Shown: piece after piece, positions 1 to 5,774 of the stretch
Layout of the letters: every line of letters starts with the position of its first letter
How positions within the stretch are numbered: position 1 is the stretch's first letter
DNA from: Acinetobacter sp.
GTDB taxonomy: Bacteria; Pseudomonadota; Gammaproteobacteria; Pseudomonadales; Moraxellaceae
Length of the DNA: 6,054 bases
NCBI GenBank assembly: GCA_030152605.1
Contig: JASLJB010000028.1
Span: forward strand, 1 to 6,054
Reading direction: 5' to 3'
Notes under the pieces: model-generated
The model's database searches: none
What the model saw: only the letters and a program-made list of their open reading frames with translations
What the model was told of the DNA's origin: nothing
Made by a program: the position numbers and the translations under genes

Positions 1-3
1 AAT

Positions 4-43
4 AAAAAGACCGTATCGATCCTTGCATCGACACGGTCTTTTT
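4..43. terminator. Bidirectional intrinsic terminator
   Basis: The arms AAAAAGACCGT (4-14) and ACGGTCTTTTT (33-43) pair perfectly. After one A/C mismatch the stem continues with TCGAT (16-20) against ATCGA (27-31), leaving a loop of about six bases. A T-run ends the hairpin on the plus strand (39-45), and the A-run at 4-8 gives a T-run on the minus strand. It can therefore end the leftward LOG-family gene, whose stop codon lies 25 bases away, and also a rightward gene lying left of the window. That second gene is not visible, so its existence is inferred. Confidence 0.9.
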
Positions 44-68
44 TTGGGATATATGAAGATAGTGTGTT

Positions 69-692
69 TTAGAGTTCAGCTTCGACTGGGCTTTGTAGCG
101 CTTGAATCACATCCATGACTTGATGCAGCTGGTCACAGACGATCAGCTTGGCGCGATGCTCTGGCGGCAAGAAACCTTCTGCGGTGGCATGATCAAGCTG
201 TGCGATCAGATGGTTATAAAAACCATTCACGTTATACAGCATCATCGGTTTTTGATGACGGTCTAACTGTGCCCAGGTGGCGATTTCAAGGATTTCTTCA
301 AAAGTCCCCAAGCCACCCGGCAGGGCGACAAAGGCACTGGCGCGATCGGCCATGAGATGTTTACGTTCATGCATCGACTGCACGATATGCAGTTCAGTCA
401 GGCTCGGATGCGCGATTTCATAGTCCAACATAAACTCGGGAATGACACCGACGGTTTCGCCACCGTGTTCAATCACGGTATCGGCGACTTGACCCATCAG
501 GCCAATGCTGGCACCGCCATAGACGATGCCGAAGTTGGCTTCTGCAATATGCTGTGCCAGTTGAATGGCGCTTTCTCTGTAACGTGGATGATGGCCGGCA
601 CGCGATCCGCAATACAGGGCGACCAGCGTTTGGGTGGTGGTTTGATGAGGATTACGAGAGTTTTCAGTCATTGGTTTTATTACACTGTTCAT
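69..692 (-). CDS. LOG family protein (TIGR00730 type), putative nucleoside monophosphate phosphoribohydrolase
   Basis: This is a cytosolic Rossmann-like protein of the LOG/lysine decarboxylase-like family. Characterised members split N6-modified AMP (cytokinin nucleotides), and some split AMP itself, into base plus ribose 5-phosphate. The old 'lysine decarboxylase' label is not supported. Numbered from the ATG at 692 (207 aa), it shows CGSRAG (28-33), YGGASIGLMG (58-67), the SMHERKHLM segment with R110 (106-114) and the signature PGGLGTFEE (125-133) with the expected catalytic E133. About 25 polar, Thr/Gln-rich residues precede the core. The start is uncertain: TTG at 695 lies 9 nt from an AAGGTG ribosome site (705-710, minus strand), ATG at 692 lies 12 nt from it, and ATG at 671 has no clear site. 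An in-frame TAA directly before the TTG excludes longer starts. The gene stands alone, is transcribed leftward and is closed by the terminator at 4-43. Its substrate in this organism is not known. Confidence 0.92.
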   Translation of the reverse strand: MNSVIKPMTENSRNPHQTTTQTLVALYCGSRAGHHPRYRESAIQLAQHIAEANFGIVYGGASIGLMGQVADTVIEHGGETVGVIPEFMLDYEIAHPSLTELHIVQSMHERKHLMADRASAFVALPGGLGTFEEILEIATWAQLDRHQKPMMLYNVNGFYNHLIAQLDHATAEGFLPPEHRAKLIVCDQLHQVMDVIQALQSPVEAEL

Positions 693-923
693 CAATTATT
701 TTTTCACCTTAATCTAGCACGATATTTTTTCTTGCTCCAGTTTAAGTGGTGCATGTGACAGATTGATGTGTGTTTTTGGTCGGATCGCGTCGGCTGAGAA
801 GGCTGTGCATGCGTGGCTTTGCGCGCTGTGCTGTTGCGTTGTTGAACCGCAAAAAAGATCCGAAAAGCCGGGGTGAAAAAAGATTAAATCAAGAAATAAG
901 ATGAATTTCTGTGTGATCTTACC

Positions 924-929
924 TATACT
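924..929 (+). promoter_or_regulatory. Possible -10 box for the TerC-family gene
   Basis: TATACT at 924-929 matches the sigma-70 -10 consensus at five of six positions and would start transcription near 936, giving a leader of about 219 bases. No good -35 box lies 16-18 bases upstream (around 900-907). A perfect TTGACA lies at 940-945, but 16-18 bases after it there is only GGGTAG-like sequence, a poor -10. The promoter location is a guess between these two imperfect options. Confidence 0.3.
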
Positions 930-958
930 ATTTTCACGTTTGACAACTAATGAATCAA

Positions 959-1103
959 CAATGGGTAGTGGTTGTAGTCGCTCCGAAATTATACAGTCTT
1001 TTCAAATAATAACAGTTCAGTACCTTGTGAGGCCTCATCTGCAGTGTCGCTATTCTGACCCAAGCATTGACCTATGCATGCTGCAAAACGCAGCACACTG
1101 CAT
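959..1103 (+). promoter_or_regulatory. Candidate structured 5' leader RNA
   Basis: Several complementary pairs are visible by eye. TGGG (962-965) can pair with CCCA (1059-1062), and directly inside it TAGTGG (966-971) can pair with TCGCTA (1047-1052) using G-U pairs. TCAA (956-959) can pair with TTGA (1067-1070) outside them. A clean hairpin follows: TGCTGC (1079-1084), loop AAAAC, GCAGCA (1090-1095), extended by ATGCA (1074-1078) against TGCAT (1099-1103) across a three-base bulge. No T-run follows, so it is not a terminator. CTCC (981-984) is complementary to the GGAG ribosome site (1143-1146), so a fold that hides the site is possible. TerC-family genes are often controlled by the yybP-ykoY manganese riboswitch, but the hallmark GGGGAGTAGC is not present (closest: GGGTAGTGG at 963-971), so I do not name it as one. 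Confidence 0.35.
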
Positions 1104-1154
1104 CGATCAAGCTTTGCGTCAACAGCATGACATGAGCACGCTGGAGTTCGCACA

Positions 1155-2744
1155 ATGATATTTGAATGGATGTCCGATCCCTCTGCTTGGGTCGGTCTGG
1201 CGACCTTGGTCGTATTAGAAATCGTTTTAGGCATTGATAACCTCGTATTTATCGCGATTTTGGCGGAAAAACTTCCACCAGAACAGCGTAATACTGCGCG
1301 TATCGTCGGTCTATTACTGGCACTGATCATGCGTTTGATCTTGCTGGCCTCGATTGCTTGGGTGGTCACGCTGACCGCGCCGTTGTTCCATATCATGGAG
1401 CATGCATTCTCCGGTCGTGATCTGATCTTGCTGTTTGGTGGTGTGTTCTTGCTGTTTAAGGGCACCATGGAACTGCATGAGCGCATCGAAGGCAAAGCAC
1501 ACATTAAAGAGGAAAATCCAGTTCACGCCGTGTTCTGGATGGTGATCGTGCAGATCGTGGTCCTCGATGCGGTGTTCTCTTTGGACAGTGTCATCACGGC
1601 AGTGGGCATGGTCAAAGAGTTGTCAGTGATGATGATCGCGGTGGTGATCGCGGTGGGTATCATGCTCTGGGCATCGAAGCCATTGATGGACTTCGTCAAC
1701 AAGCATCCGACTGTGGTAATCCTGTGTCTGGGTTTCTTGATGATGATCGGCTTCTCCTTGATCGTGGAAGGCTTTGGTTTCCATATTCCGAAGGGCTATC
1801 TCTATGCCGCGATTGGCTTCTCGGTATTGATCGAGTTTATGAACCAAACCATGCGTAAAAACCAAGAGAAATTGGTCACCACCAATGATCTGCGTTTTAA
1901 AACTGCTTCTGCGGTATTGCGTATGTTGGGCGGTAAGAACAATCACAGCACAGATGCATCCAATCAAAACAATGACAATCTCCTCGCCACACAGGCGGTG
2001 GCCAATGAGATGTTTGATGATGAAAATGGCGCCTATCACAGTGTCATGGTGCAAGGGGTGTTGGGTCTATCCGAACGCCCAGTCAAGTCGGTGATGACGC
2101 CACGTCCAGAGTTGGAGTGGTTGGATCTCGATGATGATGCCGAGGTGATTAAACGCCGCTTGATGTCGATGACCCATTCACGTTTGATCGTGGCCCATGG
2201 TGAATTGGACAATCTCGCCGGGATCGTACTGACCCATAAAGTCTTGAATGACTATATCGAAACTGGGGTTTTGGACTTTCAAAAGCATCTGCGTGAGCCG
2301 GTGATCGTGCATGAAAATGCGCAAGTGTTGATGGTGATGGAACAGTTACGCCAAGCACCGTTGCAGTTGGCGATCGTGCTGAACGAGTATGGTTCGATTG
2401 AAGGGATTGCGACGCCGATCGATATTCTCGAAGCGATCGCAGGGGAGTTCCCGGATGAGGATGAACTTGAAGCCGCAGCCGAAAGCCTTGAAGATGGTTC
2501 ATTGATCCTTGAAGGCTCTACCGACATTCGCTATGTGTCGTTGTTGCTGGACTGCGATTTGGTCGATGAGGCTGAGCAATACTCGACCCTATCCGGTTAT
2601 ATCCTGTTCCATCTTGGGCGCTTGCCTGAAAATGGTGAAAGCTTGCAAGCCGATGGCTACAAGTTTGAAATCATGACTATGGATGGCCACAAGATCGACA
2701 AGGTACATATCGTGGATATCGAGCCATCGCCGAAAGATGAATAA
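1155..2744 (+). CDS. yoaE: YoaE-like TerC / CBS-pair / CorC_HlyC membrane protein
   Basis: This 529-aa inner-membrane protein follows E. coli YoaE (about 518 aa) along its whole length as I recall that sequence. The N-terminal TerC domain (about 10-235) has some seven hydrophobic segments and the family's acidic motifs LGIDNLVF (25-32) and LDAVFSLDSV (137-146), expected to bind metal inside the membrane. A polar Asn/Gln-rich linker (about 261-280) leads to a CBS pair (about 308-430: SVMTPRPELEWLD, then NEYGSIEGIATPIDILEAI at 410-428) and a CorC_HlyC transporter-associated domain (about 445-523). TerC relatives such as Alx and MntP-linked proteins are tied to manganese export and tellurite resistance; CorC domains are linked to magnesium/cobalt efflux. 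Export of a divalent cation is therefore a reasonable inference, but YoaE itself is poorly characterised. GGAG (1143-1146), 8 nt before the ATG, supports the start. The gene is monocistronic, with a long leader and a strong terminator 23 bases past the stop. The symbol is by similarity. Confidence 0.93.
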   Translation: MIFEWMSDPSAWVGLATLVVLEIVLGIDNLVFIAILAEKLPPEQRNTARIVGLLLALIMRLILLASIAWVVTLTAPLFHIMEHAFSGRDLILLFGGVFLLFKGTMELHERIEGKAHIKEENPVHAVFWMVIVQIVVLDAVFSLDSVITAVGMVKELSVMMIAVVIAVGIMLWASKPLMDFVNKHPTVVILCLGFLMMIGFSLIVEGFGFHIPKGYLYAAIGFSVLIEFMNQTMRKNQEKLVTTNDLRFKTASAVLRMLGGKNNHSTDASNQNNDNLLATQAVANEMFDDENGAYHSVMVQGVLGLSERPVKSVMTPRPELEWLDLDDDAEVIKRRLMSMTHSRLIVAHGELDNLAGIVLTHKVLNDYIETGVLDFQKHLREPVIVHENAQVLMVMEQLRQAPLQLAIVLNEYGSIEGIATPIDILEAIAGEFPDEDELEAAAESLEDGSLILEGSTDIRYVSLLLDCDLVDEAEQYSTLSGYILFHLGRLPENGESLQADGYKFEIMTMDGHKIDKVHIVDIEPSPKDE

Positions 2745-2767
2745 AACCCATCTTGAACGCGCATTCT

Positions 2768-2798
2768 AAAATCAGCCCTCAGTGGGCTGATTTTTTTT
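2768..2798 (+). terminator. Intrinsic terminator of the TerC-family gene
   Basis: A perfect 8-bp stem, ATCAGCCC (2771-2778) with GGGCTGAT (2784-2791), has a five-base loop and a run of eight T (2791-2798). The A-run before the stem (2768-2770) lengthens the pairing. It lies 23 bases after the TAA of the TerC-family gene and should separate it from ychJ. Confidence 0.93.
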
Positions 2799-2833
2799 GC
2801 TCAGCGACTTGAGCACCTTTGCGGCTTGGCAAA

Positions 2834-2867
2834 GGCTTAGATTGAGTCAAGGCTTGGATTGAGTCAA
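2834..2867. repeat. Two tandem copies of a 17-bp repeat
   Basis: GGCTTAGATTGAGTCAA (2834-2850) is directly followed by GGCTTGGATTGAGTCAA (2851-2867); the copies differ at one base. A partial third match, GGCTTGG, occurs at 2823-2829. The array lies between the terminator and the YchJ-like gene, 60 bases before its start codon. It could be a local slippage duplication or a double protein-binding site; nothing in the sequence decides. Confidence 0.85.
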
Positions 2868-2898
2868 TGCAGTGCAACAGGTTAAGATCGTGGCATCC

Positions 2899-2904
2899 TA
2901 TGAT
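2899..2904 (+). promoter_or_regulatory. Possible -10 box for ychJ
   Basis: TATGAT at 2899-2904 matches the -10 consensus at five of six positions and lies 23 bases before the ATG. No recognisable -35 box is present at the usual spacing (AACAGG at 2876-2881). A promoter somewhere between the terminator and 2928 is expected, because the previous transcript should end at 2798. Confidence 0.3.
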
Positions 2905-2927
2905 CTGAAATAAGATAGAGAGTTTCC

Positions 2928-3413
2928 ATGTCCGAACATGCTTGTCCTTGTGGTTTAGGCACTTATGCCACCTGCTGTCAGCCGCTGCATCTGGGTACGG
3001 CACAGGCCACAACTGCTGCGCAGTTGATGCGTTCACGCTATAGCGCTTTTGCCTTGCAGCAGATCGACTATATTTTGCAGACGACTGCCATCGGTCAGCA
3101 ATCGGCACTGGATCGGGCCGCGATCGCGGACTGGGCCCAGAGCAATCAATGGTTGGGTTTGGAGGTGGTGCAAGCGCAAGAGAAACTCGACAAGACCCAT
3201 GCTCAAGTTGAATTCAAAGCCCATTATCGTGCGCTGGATGCGGCACGGACTGCGCCCGCTGAAGTTCATCATGAAGTGTCGCACTTTGTGTGGCATGCCG
3301 AGCGCTGCTATTTCTTAGATCCAACCACTGAACTACAGCTCAGTATGAAACAACCGTGTCTGTGTGGTTCACAGAAAAAATTCAAACAATGTTGTGCAGC
3401 ATATATAAATTGA
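2928..3413 (+). CDS. ychJ: YchJ-like (UPF0225) protein with two SEC-C zinc motifs
   Basis: This 161-aa soluble protein has the layout of E. coli YchJ (about 152 aa). A cysteine cluster stands at each end with an NTF2-like middle domain between them. The N-terminal SEC-C-type motif uses C6, C8, C16 and C17 (CPCGLGTYATCC). The C-terminal one uses C144, C146, C155 and C156 (CLCGSQKKFKQCC), ending five residues before the C-terminus. SEC-C motifs, first described at the end of SecA, bind zinc and can contact proteins or ribosomes. The middle domain starts with the family-typical LMRSRYSAF (33-41) and includes WLGLEV (75-80). In the C-terminal motif Leu replaces the usual Pro (CPCGS). No enzymatic activity is established for the family, so the cellular role is unknown. 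The ATG at 2928 has a purine-rich AGAGAG (2917-2922) 5 nt upstream. The YicG-like gene follows after 57 bases with no terminator between, so they may share a transcript. Symbol by similarity. Confidence 0.9.
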   Translation: MSEHACPCGLGTYATCCQPLHLGTAQATTAAQLMRSRYSAFALQQIDYILQTTAIGQQSALDRAAIADWAQSNQWLGLEVVQAQEKLDKTHAQVEFKAHYRALDAARTAPAEVHHEVSHFVWHAERCYFLDPTTELQLSMKQPCLCGSQKKFKQCCAAYIN

Positions 3414-3470
3414 GCATTGTTTTATCTTAGAATGACGCGCTCAAGTGACCCGCAGTGGAAGTAAACCGCA

Positions 3471-4115
3471 ATGCTATTACTGGTGATCTACATTATCGCA
3501 ATAACCGCAGAAGCCATGACTGGCGCACTCTCGGCGGGACGACGCAGTATGGATTGGTTTGGGGTGATGCTGATCGCCTGTGTAACCGCATTGGGCGGTG
3601 GTTCAGTCCGAGATGTGCTGTTGGGGCACTATCCGCTGACCTGGGTCAAGCACCCTGAATACTTGGTCTTGACCTGTGCCGCGGCCTTCGTGACCATTAT
3701 TATTGCCAAATGGATGCGGCATCTGCATTCGATCTTCTTGTTACTTGATGCCTTGGGCTTAATCGGCTTTACCATCATTGGCTCGCAAATCGCGATCGAA
3801 ATGGGACATGGTTTTGTGGTGTCTGCCGTCGCAGGGGTATTGACTGGGGTGTCGGGCGGGATCTTACGCGATATCTTGTGTAATGATGTGCCCTTGGTGT
3901 TCCGCCGTGAACTGTATGCCAGTATTTCCTTTGTTTCAGTGATCTTCTATTGGGTCTGTCATGATATTGGACTCTCACTTGAACTGACCATTGTCTCGAC
4001 CTTGATCTTTGGCTTTTCACTGCGTTGTATCGCGATTTACTTTGGTTTGGAAATGCCGAAATTCATCTACAAAGACGATGATGAACAGTCTGCCTCCTCC
4101 AAAGATGAAGGCTAA
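3471..4115 (+). CDS. yicG: YicG-like TRIC/UPF0126 family membrane protein
   Basis: This 214-aa inner-membrane protein aligns by memory with E. coli YicG (about 205 aa) over nearly its full length, including AITAEAMTGALSAGRR (10-24) and LLGHYPLTWVKHPEY (50-64). The family (Pfam PF03458) carries two copies of a three-helix unit plus a final helix. The two repeat signatures are visible as GGGSVRD (42-48) and GVSGGILRD (126-134). Prokaryotic relatives are structurally similar to TRIC cation channels that pass K+, and the Pfam family has also been called a glycine transporter, so the substrate here is unresolved. About seven hydrophobic stretches are visible (near 2-16, 30-44, 64-80, 86-104, 114-130, 148-164 and 172-190), followed by a charged, Asp/Ser-rich cytoplasmic tail (201-214). 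GGAAG (3457-3461), 9 nt before the ATG, supports the start. It follows ychJ closely. No terminator with a T-run follows its stop, so some read-through into niaP is possible. Symbol by similarity. Confidence 0.92.
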   Translation: MLLLVIYIIAITAEAMTGALSAGRRSMDWFGVMLIACVTALGGGSVRDVLLGHYPLTWVKHPEYLVLTCAAAFVTIIIAKWMRHLHSIFLLLDALGLIGFTIIGSQIAIEMGHGFVVSAVAGVLTGVSGGILRDILCNDVPLVFRRELYASISFVSVIFYWVCHDIGLSLELTIVSTLIFGFSLRCIAIYFGLEMPKFIYKDDDEQSASSKDEG

Positions 4116-4134
4116 AATCAGCTTTAAATACACT

Positions 4135-4150
4135 TTAATAGATTAATAGA
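4135..4150. repeat. Tandem 8-bp repeat TTAATAGA
   Basis: TTAATAGA occurs twice without a gap (4135-4142, 4143-4150) in the A/T-rich start of the yicG-niaP gap, and the next two bases (TT) begin another copy. It directly adjoins the TTGCATAAGACTTAC motif series described separately. Confidence 0.8.
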
Positions 4151-4200
4151 TTGCATAAGACTTACTTGTAAAAGACTTATCGCTTGCAAAAGACCAATAG
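4151..4200. repeat. Three imperfect copies of a TTGCAAAAGACTTA-like motif upstream of niaP
   Basis: The motif appears at 4151 (TTGCATAAGACTTAC), 4166 (TTGTAAAAGACTTATCGC) and 4184 (TTGCAAAAGACCAATAG), with start-to-start distances of 15 and 18 bases. The shared core is TTG-Y-A-W-AAGAC. Copies lie in direct orientation, 81-130 bases before the preferred niaP start, where an operator would be expected. The series may bind a regulator or may be a decayed tandem duplication. Confidence 0.6.
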
Positions 4201-4224
4201 GGCGTTGTCGATGTAACACCGCCC
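4200..4224. promoter_or_regulatory. Dyad symmetry upstream of niaP
   Basis: GGGCG (4200-4204) pairs with CGCCC (4220-4224). After a T/C mismatch, TGT (4206-4208) pairs with ACA (4216-4218), leaving a seven-base centre. A T-run comes only about 25 bases later, so this is not a normal terminator. It may be an operator or a leader hairpin of niaP. No match to a named regulator site was recognised. Confidence 0.4.
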
Positions 4225-4280
4225 ATCAGCGCATCGCCGTTGCATCTGTTTTTATTTAAATCATGGGGGTCGCCCGCAGT

Positions 4281-5600
4281 ATGGATTTAATCTCACGTAT
4301 ACAGCGCTTGCCAATCGGGCGCTTTCACTACAGCTTATTGTTATTGATTGGCTTTGGCTGGATGTTCGATGCCATGGACACGGGCTTGATCGCATTTATC
4401 CTGACCAAAATGGCCGAAGACTGGCAGATGACTGCTGCTGAAAAGGGCTGGGTGGTGTCGATTGGCTTTATCGGTATGGCCTTGGGCGCGGTTTGCGCCG
4501 GTGCACTGGCCGACCGAATCGGACGCAAAACCGTATTTGCCTTGACCATGGCGATCTATAGTGTGGCGACGGCGCTGTGTGCCATCGCACCGAATCTGAC
4601 TTATTTACTGATCTTTCGTTTTATCGTCGGCTTTGGTTTGGGGGGTCAGTTACCGGTCGCCGTGACCCTGATGAGTGAATATATCCCGGCTCAGGTGCGT
4701 GGGCGTTTTATCGTGCTCTTGGAAAGTTTCTGGGGCTTGGGCTGGCTAGTGGCAGCCTTGCTGTCTTACTTTGTGATCCCGAGCTTTGGTTGGCAGATGG
4801 CCTTTGTGATTGGTGGACTGCCAGTACTGTATGTGGTGGTGGTTTGGATCAAAGTGCCTGAGTCGATTCCGTATCTGATCAACCGTGGCCGAGTCGATGA
4901 AGCGCATCGTTTGGTGCAAAAGATTGAGCGCCAATGTGGTGTCGACGTAGTACAAGAGCTCGTGGTCAAACCGGTTTCAGTGCAGAATCATGTCTCTTTT
5001 CGGCAGCTCTGGGCTGGGCCCTTGGCACGTCGTAGTCTGATGTTGTGGTTGATCTGGTTTGGGATCGTGTATTCCTATTACGGCATCTTCACGTGGTTGC
5101 CGAGTCTGTTGGTCAAGCAGGGCTACAGCATGGTGCAGTCCTTCGAATATGTGTTGATGATGATCTTGGCACAACTGCCGGGTTATGTGGCCGCCGCATG
5201 GTTGGTGGAGAAACTTGGACGTAAGCCGACCTTGGCTGGATTTATCGCCATGTGTGCCGTGTCCGCGTATTTCTTTGGGCAGGCCGATAGCATGGGCATG
5301 ATTATGCTCTGGGGCTGCTTATTGTCCTTCTTTAACTTGGGTGCATGGGGCGTACTATATACCTATACTCCGGAGCTATATCCGGCCAATATCCGTGCCT
5401 TTGGTTCGGGCTGGGCTTCTGCGATTGGACGTTTGGGCGGGATCGCCGCACCGTTTGTGGTGACGCAGATGATGTTGATGCCGGATGCGTTTAGCCATAT
5501 CTTCATCATGTTTGCAGCCGTGTTACTTGCTGTGGCATTCTTCATCGTGGTCTTGGGCGAAGAGACCAAAGGCAAAACCCTAGAGTCAATTGGCTTATAG
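4281..5600 (+). CDS. niaP: NiaP-type MFS transporter (niacin/niacinamide uptake)
   Basis: This major facilitator superfamily protein of 439 aa (from 4281) has 12 expected helices in the inner membrane. It resembles B. subtilis NiaP as I remember it, at GWMFDAMDTG (26-35), SFWGLGWLVAALLSYFVIPS (149-168), SYYGIFTWLPS (265-275) and SFFNLGAWGVLYTYTPE (349-365). NiaP proteins import nicotinate/nicotinamide for NAD salvage. The MFS loop-2 signature ADRIGRK (77-83) is present, with its second-half counterpart VEKLGRK (309-315); GFGLGGQLPVA lies at 117-127 and the C-terminal sugar-porter-like GEETKGKTLE at 426-435. Cytoplasmic loop 6-7 spans about 194-247. Substrate is inferred from similarity; relatives transport aromatic acids. 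Start choice: ATG at 4263 would add six residues (MGVARS) but has no ribosome site, whereas ATG at 4281 has GGGGG (4265-4269) 11 nt upstream and gives an N-terminus like relatives; both remain possible. A possible hairpin terminator follows the TAG. The gap before it holds repeats and a dyad that could regulate it. Confidence 0.9.
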   Translation: MDLISRIQRLPIGRFHYSLLLLIGFGWMFDAMDTGLIAFILTKMAEDWQMTAAEKGWVVSIGFIGMALGAVCAGALADRIGRKTVFALTMAIYSVATALCAIAPNLTYLLIFRFIVGFGLGGQLPVAVTLMSEYIPAQVRGRFIVLLESFWGLGWLVAALLSYFVIPSFGWQMAFVIGGLPVLYVVVVWIKVPESIPYLINRGRVDEAHRLVQKIERQCGVDVVQELVVKPVSVQNHVSFRQLWAGPLARRSLMLWLIWFGIVYSYYGIFTWLPSLLVKQGYSMVQSFEYVLMMILAQLPGYVAAAWLVEKLGRKPTLAGFIAMCAVSAYFFGQADSMGMIMLWGCLLSFFNLGAWGVLYTYTPELYPANIRAFGSGWASAIGRLGGIAAPFVVTQMMLMPDAFSHIFIMFAAVLLAVAFFIVVLGEETKGKTLESIGL

Positions 5601-5617
5601 AGGAAATTTTAGCCGAT

Positions 5618-5641
5618 GCCTGCCTCAGCGCCTGAGCAGGC
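5618..5641 (+). terminator. Probable hairpin terminator of niaP (weak T-run)
   Basis: GCCTG (5618-5622) pairs with CAGGC (5637-5641) and CTCAG (5624-5628) with CTGAG (5632-5636), around a CGC loop with one bulged C (5623). This makes a GC-rich ten-pair hairpin 17 bases after the niaP stop. The following bases, TATTCTGCG, are only partly T-rich, so it may be a weak or Rho-assisted terminator, or an mRNA 3'-end stabiliser. Confidence 0.5.
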
Positions 5642-5666
5642 TATTCTGCGCTAAGTCATAGCAGGG

Positions 5667-5715
5667 CTGGGTTTGCGCATTGAAGCTGTTGGCTTATATC
5701 AGCTGTAAAACCCAG
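5667..5715. repeat. Nested inverted repeat between niaP and parC
   Basis: CTGGGTTT (5667-5674) and AAACCCAG (5708-5715) are exact inverted copies. Inside them AGCTG (5684-5688) and CAGCT (5700-5704) form a second exact pair, so the segment can fold as a stem, internal loop, stem and 11-base apical loop. No T-run follows on either strand. It lies about 130 bases before parC and could be an operator, a transcript-end structure or an old small element. Confidence 0.65.
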
Positions 5716-5774
5716 AAAAACGAATAGTTTTAGGCCATAAGACAGTATTTGTCGCACTGAATTTTCCATAGCCC

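Larger units (their letters stand above)
693..1154. other. Long intergenic region between divergent genes
   Basis: About 460 bases separate the starts of the leftward LOG gene and the rightward TerC-family gene. Bases 696-780 should hold the leftward promoter, but I see only poor matches to -35/-10 boxes there. Bases 780-900 show no convincing gene, repeat or hairpin. Bases 900-1154 hold a possible promoter and what looks like a structured leader, listed separately. Open frames crossing the region (357-758 and 901-1158 on plus, 989-1504 on minus) look like shadows or chance frames: they have rare codons and no recognisable motifs. Confidence 0.6.

Noticed and set aside
69..692. Lysine decarboxylase
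   Set aside because: The PGGLGTFEE motif was once labelled 'lysine decarboxylase', but it marks the LOG phosphoribohydrolase family; there is no PLP-binding decarboxylase fold here.
357..758. 133-codon plus-strand open frame opposite the LOG gene
   Set aside because: Most of it is the complement of the LOG coding sequence, including the catalytic motif region, and no ribosome site or domain supports it.
940..945. Perfect TTGACA as the -35 box of the TerC-family gene
   Set aside because: At 16-18 bases downstream there is only GGGTAG-like sequence, which is a poor -10 box. It remains possible with an activator, so it is mentioned only under the candidate promoter.
963..1072. Canonical yybP-ykoY manganese riboswitch
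   Set aside because: The hallmark GGGGAGTAGC and AAGACC elements are not present in recognisable form, and the closing helix built from the nearest matches is imperfect. Kept only as a low-confidence structured-leader hypothesis.
989..1504. 171-codon minus-strand open frame overlapping the leader and the 5' part of the TerC-family gene
   Set aside because: It lies antisense to a strongly supported coding region for most of its length, has no recognisable domain, and its composition reflects the complementary strand of hydrophobic codons.
4200..4224. Intrinsic terminator of the YicG-like gene
   Set aside because: No T-run follows the stem directly; the nearest one begins about 25 bases later, and the stem is interrupted.
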